Shown here: piece after piece, positions 1 through 8,906 of the stretch | Position numbering within the stretch: position 1 is the first letter of the stretch | Layout of the letters: each line of letters opens with the position of its first letter | From: Streptomyces sp. NBC_00376 | GTDB lineage: Bacteria; Actinomycetota; Actinomycetes; Streptomycetales; Streptomycetaceae | Length of the DNA stretch: 64,000 nucleotides | Assembly: GCF_036077095.1 (NCBI RefSeq) | Contig: NZ_CP107960.1 | Coordinates: 5,022,001 to 5,086,000, forward strand | Direction: 5' to 3' | Program-made: the position numbers and the translations under genes | Notes under the pieces: model-generated | Told to the model about the DNA's origin: nothing | What the model saw: only the letters and a program-made list of their open reading frames with translations | Database searches by the model: none

Positions 1-93
1 CCGTGGTGGAGGTGCGAGCACCGTAACAACGCACTCCCGCCGGATCCAGCGAATATCGGTGCGGACGTGTGCGGGGTGGCCCGGGGCCAGTGA

Positions 94-960
94 TCATCCG
101 CCCGGGACGGGGAACCGTGCGGGGGCGTCGTCGGCCGAGCAGCCGGGGCAGTTGCCCGGGGTGGGGGAGCGGAAGGCCCGGTCGCAGCGGTCGCAGTTCT
201 GGAGCAGGACGGTGGGGTGCTCCGGGGTCGGCGGGGGCGGCAGGAGAGCGGTGAGGCGGTACCGGAGGAGCTTGGCGGGGCGTTTGAGGGGCTGGGGCAG
301 ATCGTGGGTGAGCGCGTGCCGGAGGGCGGCGGGCGTGGCGCCGCGCTCGAACCAGGTGGCGGCGGCGGGGGCGAGCAGGACGACGTCCTTCTCGGTGAGG
401 GTGATCGCGGCCGAGTGCCGGTGGAGATCGGTGAGCAGCGCGGTGGCGGCGCGGAGGTACTGGGGGAGCGGGTTGCGGGGCTGAGGGAGCGGCGGGGGCG
501 TGGGTGTTGCGGCCGTGGGTGCGGGCGCGGGGGCCGGTGCGGGTGGCTGGTGGCGCGGCTTGGGCGTGGGGGCTGAGCGTCGTTGTGCGGCGCCGTTCGG
601 CTGGTTGTAGGAGCAAGTACGCGTGACGACGCGGCCGTTGGGCAGCCGCTCGCGGGTACGGCTCAGGTAGCCGTGCGCCTCCAGCTCACGTAACGCGGCG
701 GCGATGCGGGCCTCGCTGTCGGGAAACCGCTCGGAGAGCGACTTGATGCCGATCCGCGCCCCGGCGGGAAGTGACTGGATGTACGTCGAGAGCCCGATCG
801 CGAGCAGGGAGAGCTCGCGGTGCTGGGCGAGGTGGTTGCCGATGACGGTGAAGCGGCTGGTGTGCCGGGTGTTGATGTGCATGACACCGGATGTCGGCGT
901 GGCGCTCCTGCGAACGGGAGACGGGGCGCGCGGGGCCGCGCTAACCTGCTGTGTATCCAT
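94..960 (-). CDS. Helix-turn-helix protein with C-terminal zinc-ribbon-like motif
   Basis: About 288 residues. The N-terminal third (roughly residues 25-110) reads as a winged-helix domain of the kind used by phage and plasmid replication or regulatory proteins, with helices around 'SLLAIGLSTYIQSLP' and 'SEARIAAALRELEAHGYLSR'. A Pro/Ala-rich linker follows. The C-terminus carries two Cys pairs (CDRC and CPGC), which suggests a small zinc ribbon. I chose the ATG at 960 because GGAG lies 7 nt upstream; an in-frame ATG at 1011 would add 17 residues with a poorer ribosome site. It is a common Streptomyces accessory family of unknown target. DNA binding is inferred from fold only. Confidence 0.7.
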   Translation of the reverse strand: MDTQQVSAAPRAPSPVRRSATPTSGVMHINTRHTSRFTVIGNHLAQHRELSLLAIGLSTYIQSLPAGARIGIKSLSERFPDSEARIAAALRELEAHGYLSRTRERLPNGRVVTRTCSYNQPNGAAQRRSAPTPKPRHQPPAPAPAPAPTAATPTPPPLPQPRNPLPQYLRAATALLTDLHRHSAAITLTEKDVVLLAPAAATWFERGATPAALRHALTHDLPQPLKRPAKLLRYRLTALLPPPPTPEHPTVLLQNCDRCDRAFRSPTPGNCPGCSADDAPARFPVPGG

Positions 961-1295
961 CAGGAAGCTCCGAACTTCCTCGGTGGTCAGGCCCTCGGGT
1001 GGGAGTCGCAATCCCGGTCGGGGGCCGACGCATGTCTGGGGGTTGTCGCGGCGAGCATATGCCAGCGAACCCCTGTGAAACCCAGCTCAGTTGGCGAACC
1101 TCACCCGTGCGAGTGACGGGCCCCTGTACGTGGCTGGGGGAAGGGTTGGGTTGGGGAAGTTCCTTCTTCCCAAAGCCTTTAAAAGCCTTTTTACGTCGGG
1201 GCCCGCCGCGTCGCGGTCCCCCGGGTCGCGGCGCACCGGGTCGCGGCTGTCGCGATCCGGTGCGGGGCGGGCGAGTGGGGGCTGACCTGGTGCGA
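961..1295. other. Intergenic region with an AT-rich repeat patch
   Basis: No gene is visible. In this GC-rich setting 1172-1190 stands out: AAAGCCTTT occurs twice with a 10-bp period and is followed by TTT. Just before it (about 1151-1178) is an imperfect hairpin with TTGGGGAAG facing CTTCCCAA. From 1197 to 1260 GTCGCGG recurs several times. The patch could carry the promoter of the HTH gene (minus strand) or a terminator for the DUF397 gene; the sequence does not decide. Confidence 0.4.
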
Positions 1296-1541
1296 TCAGC
1301 CCTGACGCGCGTACGTGACGAACGCGGACCAGGCGCCGGGGGCGAGGTCGAGGTGGGGGCCCTGGGTGTTCTTGGAGTCGCGGACGTGGATGGTGGTGGG
1401 GCAGGTCGCGACTTCGACGCAATTGCCGCCTTCGCCGGTGCTGTGGCTCGACTTGCGCCAGTTGTAGGCGACCTCGATGCAGTTACCGCCCTCGCCACTG
1501 CTGTAGCTGCTCTTGAACCAGTTCAGTTGCCCGATGCTCAT
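1296..1541 (-). CDS. DUF397 protein with internally duplicated motif
   Basis: 81 residues, longer than the usual 60-70 for DUF397. The core motif W-x-K-S-S-x-S-x-GEGGNC-x-EVA appears twice back to back (residues about 8-25 and 27-46), then the usual VRDSKNTQGP and WSAFV tail once. The nucleotide sequence is also recognisably duplicated, so this looks like an in-frame tandem duplication. The start overlaps the upstream XRE gene's stop as ATGA (1538-1541), so the two are translationally coupled. In streptomycetes DUF397 proteins partner Scr1/WhiJ-type XRE regulators and affect development or antibiotic production; the partner role here is inferred from context. Confidence 0.85.
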   Translation of the reverse strand: MSIGQLNWFKSSYSSGEGGNCIEVAYNWRKSSHSTGEGGNCVEVATCPTTIHVRDSKNTQGPHLDLAPGAWSAFVTYARQG

Positions 1542-2395
1542 CGTTCTCCCAGCATCTTCTCGATCGCGGCCAAGGACTCCCCCGGAGTGAGAGCCACGGA
1601 CTGCATAATTCCATAGCGGATGGCCAGCACCCGGACTTCTTCTGGCTCGGTGATGAGCCTCGGGTATCCGTGAATCTCCAGGTAGGCGAGCTGCTGCTTC
1701 CCCTTGGGGGTGATCATGGTGAACGGCCCGTCGAGGCTGGGCTGTTCGGTGCGGTCGAGCGGCACCACCTGGAGCTGCACCGTCCTGAGACGGCCGATGC
1801 GCAGGAGTGCCTGCAACTGTTCCCGGTGCACATCCCGGCCTCCGATGGGACGCATCAGCACGCTCTCGTCCAGGATGAAGTGGAACGTCGGAGGAGGCCA
1901 GCGCTCGAAGACCTGCTGCCGGTCCATGCGGTCGGCCACGCGCTTCTCGATGGTCTCCTCGCTGAGCAGCGGGCGTCGCTGGGTAAAGATCGCCCGCGCG
2001 TACGCTTCGGTCTGGAGCAGCCCAGGCACGGCCTGGTTGTTGTAGTCGTAAAGCTGCGATGCGTCGGCTTCCAGATTCGCGTAGCCGCGATACCACTCCG
2101 GATGCCGCGTACGCGCCTTCGCCAGTGCTTCCCGCACCTCCCCGGTCGTCGCCCGGAGCAGGCCACCCGCACCGAGCACGTCATCCGCGAGTTCGAGGAA
2201 TTCCGGCTGAGGCGTCCGTACCCCTCGCTCCATCGCCGAGATCAGGTCCTCCCCGCAGTGCGTCGCGAGGCCCAGTTCCTTCTGGCTCATGCCCGCGCGC
2301 TCGCGCAGCATCTTGATCATTTTTCCCAGCGCCCTGAAAAGGTGCGCCGTTCCATCCGATTCGGCCGGCCGCTCGGGCCGCACTTCCTTCTCCAT
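1538..2395 (-). CDS. Scr1/WhiJ-type XRE regulator (HTH + DUF5753)
   Basis: About 285 residues. An N-terminal HTH_3 domain (KMIKMLRERAGMSQKELGL...ISAMERG) is followed by the long DUF5753 domain with hallmark 'VPGLLQTEAYARA' and a C-terminal 'MITPKGKQQLAYLE' region. This is the Streptomyces Scr1 family, sometimes called antitoxin-like, that pairs with DUF397 proteins. The downstream DUF397 gene overlaps by 4 nt and an RsbW-like ATPase gene is divergent, reproducing the conserved whiJ/abaA-type triad. I prefer the ATG at 2395 (GGGGCAG upstream) over a GTG at 2428. Confidence 0.88.
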   Translation of the reverse strand: MEKEVRPERPAESDGTAHLFRALGKMIKMLRERAGMSQKELGLATHCGEDLISAMERGVRTPQPEFLELADDVLGAGGLLRATTGEVREALAKARTRHPEWYRGYANLEADASQLYDYNNQAVPGLLQTEAYARAIFTQRRPLLSEETIEKRVADRMDRQQVFERWPPPTFHFILDESVLMRPIGGRDVHREQLQALLRIGRLRTVQLQVVPLDRTEQPSLDGPFTMITPKGKQQLAYLEIHGYPRLITEPEEVRVLAIRYGIMQSVALTPGESLAAIEKMLGER

Positions 2396-2529
2396 CTGCC
2401 CCGCACCGCTCTCTGTTCGCCCGGTCACGGCCGACGGTCCGTACAGCCGACCGGGCGTGCCCGTACAGCTGCTCGGCGTCGAGGTGTCACTGCTGGTCAG
2501 CGTACGAGCAACCGGACACGCTGAGTCAC

Positions 2530-2949
2530 ATGAACGCCGAAATCACCCTTGCGGGCGCCGAGTTCGTCCAACGTTTCAGCTCCACCCGACGGGGCGCCCG
2601 GCTCGCCCGCCGGCTTGTTGTTCACCAACTCGACGCGTGGGGCGTCCCGTACGGGAGTGAGTTCTCCGGGGACGTCGCGTTGATCGTGTCCGAACTGGCG
2701 GCCAACGCGGTGCAGCACGGGCTGGTGCCGGGGCGGGACTTCGAGCTGAGGCTCGTCGCTCTCGCGGACACGCTCCGTATCGAGGTGTCGGACGCGAGAG
2801 GGGAACGCGGGCCGGAGGTCAGGGCCTCCGGACCCGGCGCCGAATCGGGGTTCGGCCTGCACCTGGTCGGGGCGCTGGCGACCTCGTGGGGCGTGAAGGA
2901 CCGGGTCGTCGGCAAGACGGTCTGGGCCGAGCTGGCCACGACCCGGTGA
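2530..2949 (+). CDS. RsbW-like ATP-binding (anti-sigma/HATPase) protein
   Basis: 139 residues, a single HATPase_c_2 domain. The N box 'ELAANAVQHGL' (about residues 56-66) and a G box 'GFGLHLVGALA' (about 108-118) are present; no membrane segment or receiver domain. Proteins like this act as serine kinase/anti-sigma factors or bind developmental regulators. It is divergent from the Scr1/DUF397 pair, 134 nt away, which matches the recurrent three-gene arrangement in Streptomyces. No anti-anti-sigma gene is nearby, so the partner is unknown. Confidence 0.85.
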   Translation: MNAEITLAGAEFVQRFSSTRRGARLARRLVVHQLDAWGVPYGSEFSGDVALIVSELAANAVQHGLVPGRDFELRLVALADTLRIEVSDARGERGPEVRASGPGAESGFGLHLVGALATSWGVKDRVVGKTVWAELATTR

Positions 2950-3010
2950 AGTCAGCCGAGGCGGCCGACGTGGATCACGATGATGTGACCTGGGCCTCTA
3001 GGACACGGTC

Positions 3011-3706
3011 TTAGCCTTCGCCTTGTCGGCTCGCCTCGATCAGCCCGGTCTCGTACGCCGCGATCACGGCCTGAGCACGGTCGCGGACACCTAGTTTCCC
3101 GAAGACGGCCGTGATGTGGTTCTTCACAGTCGACGCACTGACGCACATGTCCCGCGCGATCTCCGCGTTGCCGAGGCCCGTGGCCATCAGCCGCCACACC
3201 TCGGCCTCGCGCGGCGTGAGCTCGCCCGTGTCGACCGCGACGGGCGGCACGGGGCGCTGCGGGGCCGTGACGTAGGTAGCGATCAGCCGGGTCAGCAGCC
3301 GGGGGGCGACGGCCGCCTCGCCCGTGTGGACCACGTGGATCGCCGCCACCAGTTCCTCGGGCGAGGTGTCCTTCGGCAGGAATCCGCAGGCGCCCGCGCG
3401 CAGCGCGGCCACCACGTGTTCGTCCAGGTCGAAGGTGCTCAGCGCCAGTACGCGGCATCCGGGCAGTTCCCGTGCGAGTCGGCCGGTCGCGGCGACGCCG
3501 TCGAGCACCGGCATGCGGATGTCCATCACGACGACGTCGGGCCGCAGCCGGTGTGCGAGGGCGACCGCTTCCGCGCCGTCAGCGGCCTCGCCCACCACGT
3601 CGAAGGCCGGGTCGGGGCCGAGGATCAACGCCAACCCGCGGCGCACGAGTGGTTGGTCGTCCGCGATCAGTACCCTGATGACCGGCTCGTGTGTCGTCTC
3701 GCTCAC
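3011..3706 (-). CDS. NarL/FixJ-type response regulator
   Basis: 231 residues. Receiver domain (about 10-125) with acidic pocket 'ADDQ', phospho-acceptor Asp in 'VVMDIRMPVLDG' and Lys in 'LPKD'. The C-terminal LuxR HTH (about 165-225) has 'LTPREAEVWRLMATGLGNAEIA' split around the turn and 'STVKNHITAVFGKLGV'. The start overlaps the kinase stop as ATGA (3703-3706), a single translational unit. The divergent MMPL/serine hydrolase operon is the obvious target candidate, by position only. Confidence 0.93.
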   Translation of the reverse strand: MSETTHEPVIRVLIADDQPLVRRGLALILGPDPAFDVVGEAADGAEAVALAHRLRPDVVVMDIRMPVLDGVAATGRLARELPGCRVLALSTFDLDEHVVAALRAGACGFLPKDTSPEELVAAIHVVHTGEAAVAPRLLTRLIATYVTAPQRPVPPVAVDTGELTPREAEVWRLMATGLGNAEIARDMCVSASTVKNHITAVFGKLGVRDRAQAVIAAYETGLIEASRQGEG

Positions 3707-4890
3707 CGCAGTGCTCCCTCTTCGGGCTGCAGCGGCAGCCGGGCCGACACCTGGAACCCGCCCTTGTCCAGCGGTCCGGCCTCCAGTGTGCCGCCGTGCA
3801 GCACGGCCCGTTCGCGCATCCCGACCAGACCGTAGCCGGGCCCCGAACCGGCGCCCGGTCCTGCGGGGCCCGCGCCCGGTCCGTCGTCGGAAACCTCCAC
3901 AGTCACCCCGTCCGGTGCGTACGTCAGCCGTACTTGAGCCCGCGCGTCACCGGCGTACTTGCGGGCGTTCGTGAGCGCCTCCTGGACGATTCGGAACACG
4001 CTCAGGCCCACGCTCGGCGGCAGCGTACGCTCCTCGCCCCGTACGTCGAGCGAGGCGGGGAGTCCGGCCCGGCACGATTCGGCGATGAGCCGCTCCAGGT
4101 CCCCGACCCCCGGCTGCGGTGCGGTCGGCTCTTTCTCCGTCTCGTCTCCGGCCCGGAGCACGTCCAGCAGCTGCCGCATCTCGCGCAATGCCACCCGCCC
4201 GGACCCCTCCAGCGTGACCAGCGCCTCCCTGGCCACCTCCGGGTCACGGGCGAGGTTGGCCCGAGCACCCCCGGACATCAGCTGCATGGTGGTGATGTGG
4301 TGCGCCACGATGTCATGCAGCTCCCGGGCGATACGCCGTCGTTCCGCCGCCACCGCGTGGTCCGCGAGGAGCCGGCGTTTGGTCTCGATGTCCCGCTGCC
4401 AGTGTTTCATCACGGTCGCGGCGATCGCCACGATCGCCGCGGCGGAGACGGTGCCCACGATGTCTACGATCGGTGGCTTCGGCCACGACGTCGTGGCCAC
4501 CAGTGACATCACCACGGCCGCCAGCGATGCCGCAGCCGCCACGGCCGTGCGCCGGGACCGTATGACCGTGTAGAGCGCGACGACCATTGCGGAGTTGAAG
4601 TGCTGGGTCATCGGCACGGTCAGGTACGGCGCCAGCCCCAGCAGCAGAACGGCCGCGAATGACAGGATCGGCGTTCGGCGCCGGACGAGCAGCGGCAGCG
4701 CGGCCAGCACCACGAGGAAACAGCCGGCCACCGGGACGTAGCCCTGCTCCGCCTGGCTGCTGAGCGTGAAGCCGATCAGGTCCATGGCCGCCGCACCGAT
4801 CATGACCAGGGCGTCGTTGCGCGTCCACGGCAGCGCCTCGCCGCCCGTCCGGATCCCCGGGGCACCGGGGGCGGGGCGCTTCGTCACCAT
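3703..4890 (-). CDS. Sensor histidine kinase (NarL partner)
   Basis: About 395 residues. The N-terminal half carries about five hydrophobic segments, then a dimerisation/H-box 'RRIARELHDIVAHH' with the phospho-accepting His, and a HATPase domain ending in 'GYGLVGMRERA'. This is the short-sensor, DesK/NarX-like class common in actinobacteria. ATG at 4890 has AAAGGA 5 nt upstream and is preferred over GTG at 4917. It is translationally coupled to the response regulator and divergent from the MMPL exporter, across 265 bp that must hold both promoters. Confidence 0.92.
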   Translation of the reverse strand: MVTKRPAPGAPGIRTGGEALPWTRNDALVMIGAAAMDLIGFTLSSQAEQGYVPVAGCFLVVLAALPLLVRRRTPILSFAAVLLLGLAPYLTVPMTQHFNSAMVVALYTVIRSRRTAVAAAASLAAVVMSLVATTSWPKPPIVDIVGTVSAAAIVAIAATVMKHWQRDIETKRRLLADHAVAAERRRIARELHDIVAHHITTMQLMSGGARANLARDPEVAREALVTLEGSGRVALREMRQLLDVLRAGDETEKEPTAPQPGVGDLERLIAESCRAGLPASLDVRGEERTLPPSVGLSVFRIVQEALTNARKYAGDARAQVRLTYAPDGVTVEVSDDGPGAGPAGPGAGSGPGYGLVGMRERAVLHGGTLEAGPLDKGGFQVSARLPLQPEEGALR

Positions 4891-5155
4891 CACAGTCCTT
4901 TCTTGGGCCGCACTCACCGGCCGCTAGCGGTGCAGCACGCCTGTCGCTCGTGATACCAGTCTCGCACCGGGATCCCGGCGCCCCTGGGCCCCCGGGCCGA
5001 TCCTCGTCCTGGGACCAGGATCCTGGTCGGCGGCCACGCCCGGCCCTCGCTCCCAGGCCGCTTCTCATCCCGCGCTCGGACGATCCGCGCGTTCTGCGGT
5101 GGTGAGCTTTTCCTGTGTCGAAAACGCCGCATCCCACCCACCGTTGGAGAAGAAC

Positions 5156-7375
5156 GTGATCCGCGCCCTGACCGGGTTCTCCACCCGCAACCCATGGAAG
5201 ATCATCGCCCTCTGGGCGGTGGTGGGCATCTTCCTCACCCTGCTCAGCCAGGCGCTCGTCTTCAAAGTCACGCAGACCCAGAACGGGGACTTCCTGCCCG
5301 CGAAGTACGACTCGGCAGCCGCGCTGAAGGTCGCCGAGGAGAAGTTCGGGGTGAAGTCCGACGCCAACGCGGTCACCGTGCTCGTCGGCAGGCAGGACGG
5401 CAAGCCCCTCACACAGGCCGACCAGCAGCGCATCGGTGAGGTCGCCGAGAAGCTGGGCCGCCAGCGCGTCGAAATGCCCGAGCGCGAGGACGACGCGCCC
5501 GCGTTCATGTTCGAGGACTACTCCCAGACCCCGAAGGTCAGTCCCGCCATGGTCGCGCCGGACCGCAGCTTCGAGCTGCTCTCCGCGCAGCTGACCGGCA
5601 ACATCACGGACCCCGGCATGCACGACCTCTACCAGGCCTTCCGCGACGAGGCGAAGGACGATTTCGCCGATGCCGGGATGCGCACCGGATTCACCGGCGG
5701 CCTGGCCGACCTCGTCGACACGACCGAGGCGGAGAAGACCACCACGACGGTCGTCGGCGCCCTCATGGTCGGTCTGATCGTACTGATCAACATTCTGGTG
5801 TTTCGCAGCGCACTGGCCGCCTTCGTCCCCCTGATCGCGGTCGCCATCATCGGGGGTGCGGCGGGGGGCGTGGTCGTGGGCGCCTCGATGCTCACCGGCA
5901 TCAACCTCGACGCCTCCACTCCGAGCATGATCGGCGTCGTCCTGATCGGCATCGGCGTCGACTACTTCCTGTTCCTGCTCTTCCGCTTCCGCGAACAGCT
6001 GCGGGCCCACCCCGACCTGCCGGCACGCACCGTGTCCGCGGAGGTCAGCGCTCGGGTCGGCACGGCGATCACCTCGGCAGCGCTCACCATCGTCGCCGCC
6101 TTCGCCACGCTCGGCGTCGCGACCTTCGGGCAGTTCCGGGTGCTCGGCCCCGCCATCGCCGTCTCGGTACTCGTCATGCTCCTCGCCAGCCTCACCCTGA
6201 TGCCCGCGCTGCTCGCGGTCACCGGACGCAAAATGTTCTGGCCCTCCCGCTCGCTCAGGCACGAGCCGCGCGCCGGCACGGCCGCCGGCGTCGGCGATCT
6301 GGTCGCCCGTCGCCCGCTCACCCTGATCGTCGCTTCCGTCGCGCTGCTCGGCGCGCTGGCCGCCGGACTCGTCGGAATGCGGATGGACTACGGCCAGACG
6401 CCCGGCACCCAGGACACCCCGGCGGCTGTCACCGCCACCGAAATCGCCCGCTCTCTGCCTGCCGGTGTATCCGATCCGGCCACGGTCTACATCACGGCGA
6501 AGGACGGCGGCGCGCTGACCGCCCAAGGTCTCGCCGCGATACCCAAGGCCCTGGCCGAGGTCAACGGCGTCGGCCAGGTCGGCGAGACCCTCTTCAACAA
6601 GGACCGCACCGCGGCTCGCATCGACGTCTACCTCACCGTCGACACCCAGAGCCAGCAGGCCCGCGACCTTGTGTCCGGCCCCGTCCGTGACACCGTCGCC
6701 GACCACACGCCTCCTGGTGCGCAGGCCCATGTCGGCGGTACGGCCGCGATCTTCGCGGACATCTCCACCGCCGTCGACCACGACCTGAAGACCGTGTTCC
6801 CGGTCGCCGCCGCGCTGATCGCCCTCATCCTGATCGTCCTGCTGCGCAGCCTGCTCGCCCCGGTCGTGCTCATGCTCGCCGTCGGTCTCGGCTTCGCCGC
6901 CACCCTCGGCGCATCGGCCCTGTTCTTCCAGCACCTTCTCGACCGGCCGGGTGTCGACTTCGTCCTGCCGCTGGTGCTGTTCCTCTTCGTCGTCGCCCTC
7001 GGCACCGACTACAACATCCTGATCAGCGACCGCATCCGCGAAGAGATGGACCGGCCGGGGCCGGCCCGCGCCGCCGTCGCCCGCGCCGTGCGCCACACCG
7101 CTCCCGCCATCGCCACGGCCGGTGTCATCCTCGCCGCGTCCTTCGGCAGCCTCGGCGCCAACTCCAACCCCGGCACTCAGCAGATCGGCTTCGCGACGGC
7201 GCTCGGCATCATGCTCTCCGCCTTCGTCATCTCCATCGTGCTGGTACCCGCGCTCGTCGCGCTCCTGGGCCGGGCCACGTGGTGGCCGGTCCGCCCGGGA
7301 CGCTCCAAGGGCCGCCACCAGGCCGGGCCACCGGCAGGCCCGTCGCACCACGACCACCTCTCCCTGACCCACTGA
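5156..7375 (+). CDS. MMPL/RND-family membrane transporter
   Basis: About 739 residues built as two homologous halves, each with one N-terminal membrane helix, a periplasmic-type loop and a five-helix bundle. The signature 'GVDYFLFLLFRFREQLR' in the first half and 'GTDYNILISDRIREEM' in the second mark the MMPL family, which exports lipids or drugs using proton-motive force. GTG at 5156 is preceded by GGAGAAG and begins 'VIRALTGFSTRNPWK', the normal family start; a GTG at 5099 adds unrelated residues. The next gene starts 31 bp downstream, so the exporter and the serine hydrolase are probably cotranscribed. Confidence 0.9.
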   Translation: MIRALTGFSTRNPWKIIALWAVVGIFLTLLSQALVFKVTQTQNGDFLPAKYDSAAALKVAEEKFGVKSDANAVTVLVGRQDGKPLTQADQQRIGEVAEKLGRQRVEMPEREDDAPAFMFEDYSQTPKVSPAMVAPDRSFELLSAQLTGNITDPGMHDLYQAFRDEAKDDFADAGMRTGFTGGLADLVDTTEAEKTTTTVVGALMVGLIVLINILVFRSALAAFVPLIAVAIIGGAAGGVVVGASMLTGINLDASTPSMIGVVLIGIGVDYFLFLLFRFREQLRAHPDLPARTVSAEVSARVGTAITSAALTIVAAFATLGVATFGQFRVLGPAIAVSVLVMLLASLTLMPALLAVTGRKMFWPSRSLRHEPRAGTAAGVGDLVARRPLTLIVASVALLGALAAGLVGMRMDYGQTPGTQDTPAAVTATEIARSLPAGVSDPATVYITAKDGGALTAQGLAAIPKALAEVNGVGQVGETLFNKDRTAARIDVYLTVDTQSQQARDLVSGPVRDTVADHTPPGAQAHVGGTAAIFADISTAVDHDLKTVFPVAAALIALILIVLLRSLLAPVVLMLAVGLGFAATLGASALFFQHLLDRPGVDFVLPLVLFLFVVALGTDYNILISDRIREEMDRPGPARAAVARAVRHTAPAIATAGVILAASFGSLGANSNPGTQQIGFATALGIMLSAFVISIVLVPALVALLGRATWWPVRPGRSKGRHQAGPPAGPSHHDHLSLTH

Positions 7376-7405
7376 TGTTGTTCCCCTACCGACAGGAGTT
7401 GTTCC

Positions 7406-8575
7406 ATGCACGCACGTGTATCGCCGAGGTTCCGTCCCACGCTTTCGCGAGGTGGCCGGCGTAAGGCCTTGCTGGCCGTGACCGTGCTCACCGGGGCCGT
7501 CATGACCACCGGTGCGCTGTTGCCGTCCGCGGCCTCCGCCGCCAGGCCGGACACCGTTCAGAGCAGCCTGAACGCCTTGGTGGCCGACGACCGGATGCCC
7601 GCCGCGCTGGCGAGCGTCGAGGACCGCGAGGGCCGGATACGTAACTACACCGCGGGTGTCGGCGACCTCGGGACCGGGGCGAAGGTACCCAAGGACGGGC
7701 AGGTGCGGGCGGGCAGCAACACCAAGGCGTTCACGGCCGTGGTCGTGCTGCAGCTGGTCGCCGAGAAGAAGATCGCCCTGGACGCCCCTGTCGACACCTA
7801 CCTGCCCGGCCTGCTGCGCGGCGAAGGCATCGACGGACGCCACATCACCGTCCGCCAACTCCTCCAGCACACCAGCGGCCTGCCCGAATACGTGGACACG
7901 CGCGCGATCCTCGAAGATCGGCAGAGGTACTACGAGCCGCGCGAGCTCCTCGACAGCGCACTCGCACAGAAGGCCCACTTCGCCCCGGGCGTGAAGTGGG
8001 AGTACAACAACACGAACTACCTGGTCGCGGGCCTGATCATCCAGAAGGTCACCGGCCGCCCGCTGGGCGAGGAGATCAACCGGCGCATCGCCGACCGCAT
8101 CGGACTGCGCCACACCTACTTCCCCACCCCCGGAGACATGACCATCCAAGAGCCCCACCCCAAGGGCTACCACCGGGACACAGCCGACTCGCCCTGGCGC
8201 GAGGTCACCGAACTCGACCCGTCCTGGGGTTGGGCCGCGGGTGCGGTGATCTCCACCAACAGCGACCTCAACCGCTTCTACACCGCCCTCCTCGACGGCA
8301 AACTCCTGCCCCCGGCCCAGCTCGCCCAGATGCGCACCACCGTCCCCGCAGACGCGGCCGGCCCAGGCGTCCGCTACGGACTGGGCCTGACCAGCAGGCC
8401 GTTGCCGTGCGGCGGCCTGTACTGGGGCCATGGCGGCACCATTCCGGGATACGACACCTTGGGAGGTGTCACAGAGGACGGTCGTGCAGTCAACATCGCA
8501 CTGACCGCCATCCCGACCGACGCCGCCGCCGCACAGCACGCGCAGACCGCCGTCGAAACGACCCTGTGCCGCTGA
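7406..8575 (+). CDS. Secreted class C beta-lactamase-fold serine hydrolase, copy 1
   Basis: 389 residues. A signal peptide (about 1-45, ending 'SAASAA') is followed by a beta-lactamase/D,D-peptidase domain. Visible catalytic motifs are S-N-T-K in 'AGSNTKAF', Y-N-N in 'WEYNNTNY' and H-G-G in 'WGHGG'. The usual roles are D-alanyl-D-alanine carboxypeptidase or esterase outside the cell. The start is fixed by GACAGGAG upstream. It is closely related to the next gene over its whole length and 5' leader, so this is a recent tandem duplication. It is likely in an operon with the MMPL transporter. Confidence 0.92.
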   Translation: MHARVSPRFRPTLSRGGRRKALLAVTVLTGAVMTTGALLPSAASAARPDTVQSSLNALVADDRMPAALASVEDREGRIRNYTAGVGDLGTGAKVPKDGQVRAGSNTKAFTAVVVLQLVAEKKIALDAPVDTYLPGLLRGEGIDGRHITVRQLLQHTSGLPEYVDTRAILEDRQRYYEPRELLDSALAQKAHFAPGVKWEYNNTNYLVAGLIIQKVTGRPLGEEINRRIADRIGLRHTYFPTPGDMTIQEPHPKGYHRDTADSPWREVTELDPSWGWAAGAVISTNSDLNRFYTALLDGKLLPPAQLAQMRTTVPADAAGPGVRYGLGLTSRPLPCGGLYWGHGGTIPGYDTLGGVTEDGRAVNIALTAIPTDAAAAQHAQTAVETTLCR

Positions 8576-8685
8576 AACCCTCACTGACCCAACCGGAAAG
8601 CCGCCGCTCCCGCACCGCGGCCGCAGACGCCCGATGAGGGCGGGGCGGGCCGGTGGGCGGGCCCCTGCCGCCACCGGCGCTTGAC

Positions 8686-8729
8686 GGTATCGGTCGCCGC
8701 TCCCGCTCGCGGGAGCGGCGACCGATACC
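8686..8729. terminator. Perfect 20-bp hairpin between the two serine hydrolase genes
   Basis: Arms 8686-8705 and 8710-8729 are exactly complementary (GGTATCGGTCGCCGCTCCCG facing its reverse complement) with the 4-nt loop CTCG and no T-tract. It lies 111 bp after copy 1 and 177 bp before copy 2. This fits a streptomycete terminator without U-run; an operator role is possible. The rest of 8576-8906 shows no gene; GACAGGAGTTGTTCC before copy 2 repeats the leader of copy 1. Confidence 0.75.
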
Positions 8730-8906
8730 CCGGCGGGCCCGTGCTCGCAAGCGTCGCCAGGTCACCGGAGCGACGGCCCGTCCGAGTTTGCCCCACATCT
8801 CGCAAGAGCCCGCATCCGGTCCCGGAGTCGGAATCCGCCACCGTCACCGAGGCGCGTACCGACTCACGCTTCGATCGCTCTTCACTGTCACGACAGGAGT
8901 TGTTCC

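Noticed and set aside
4313..8674. A 1453-codon open frame on the minus strand antisense to the MMPL and serine hydrolase genes
   Set aside because: It is Gly/Arg/Asp-rich without domains, and is explained by GC-biased third positions of the real plus-strand genes, which have recognisable families.
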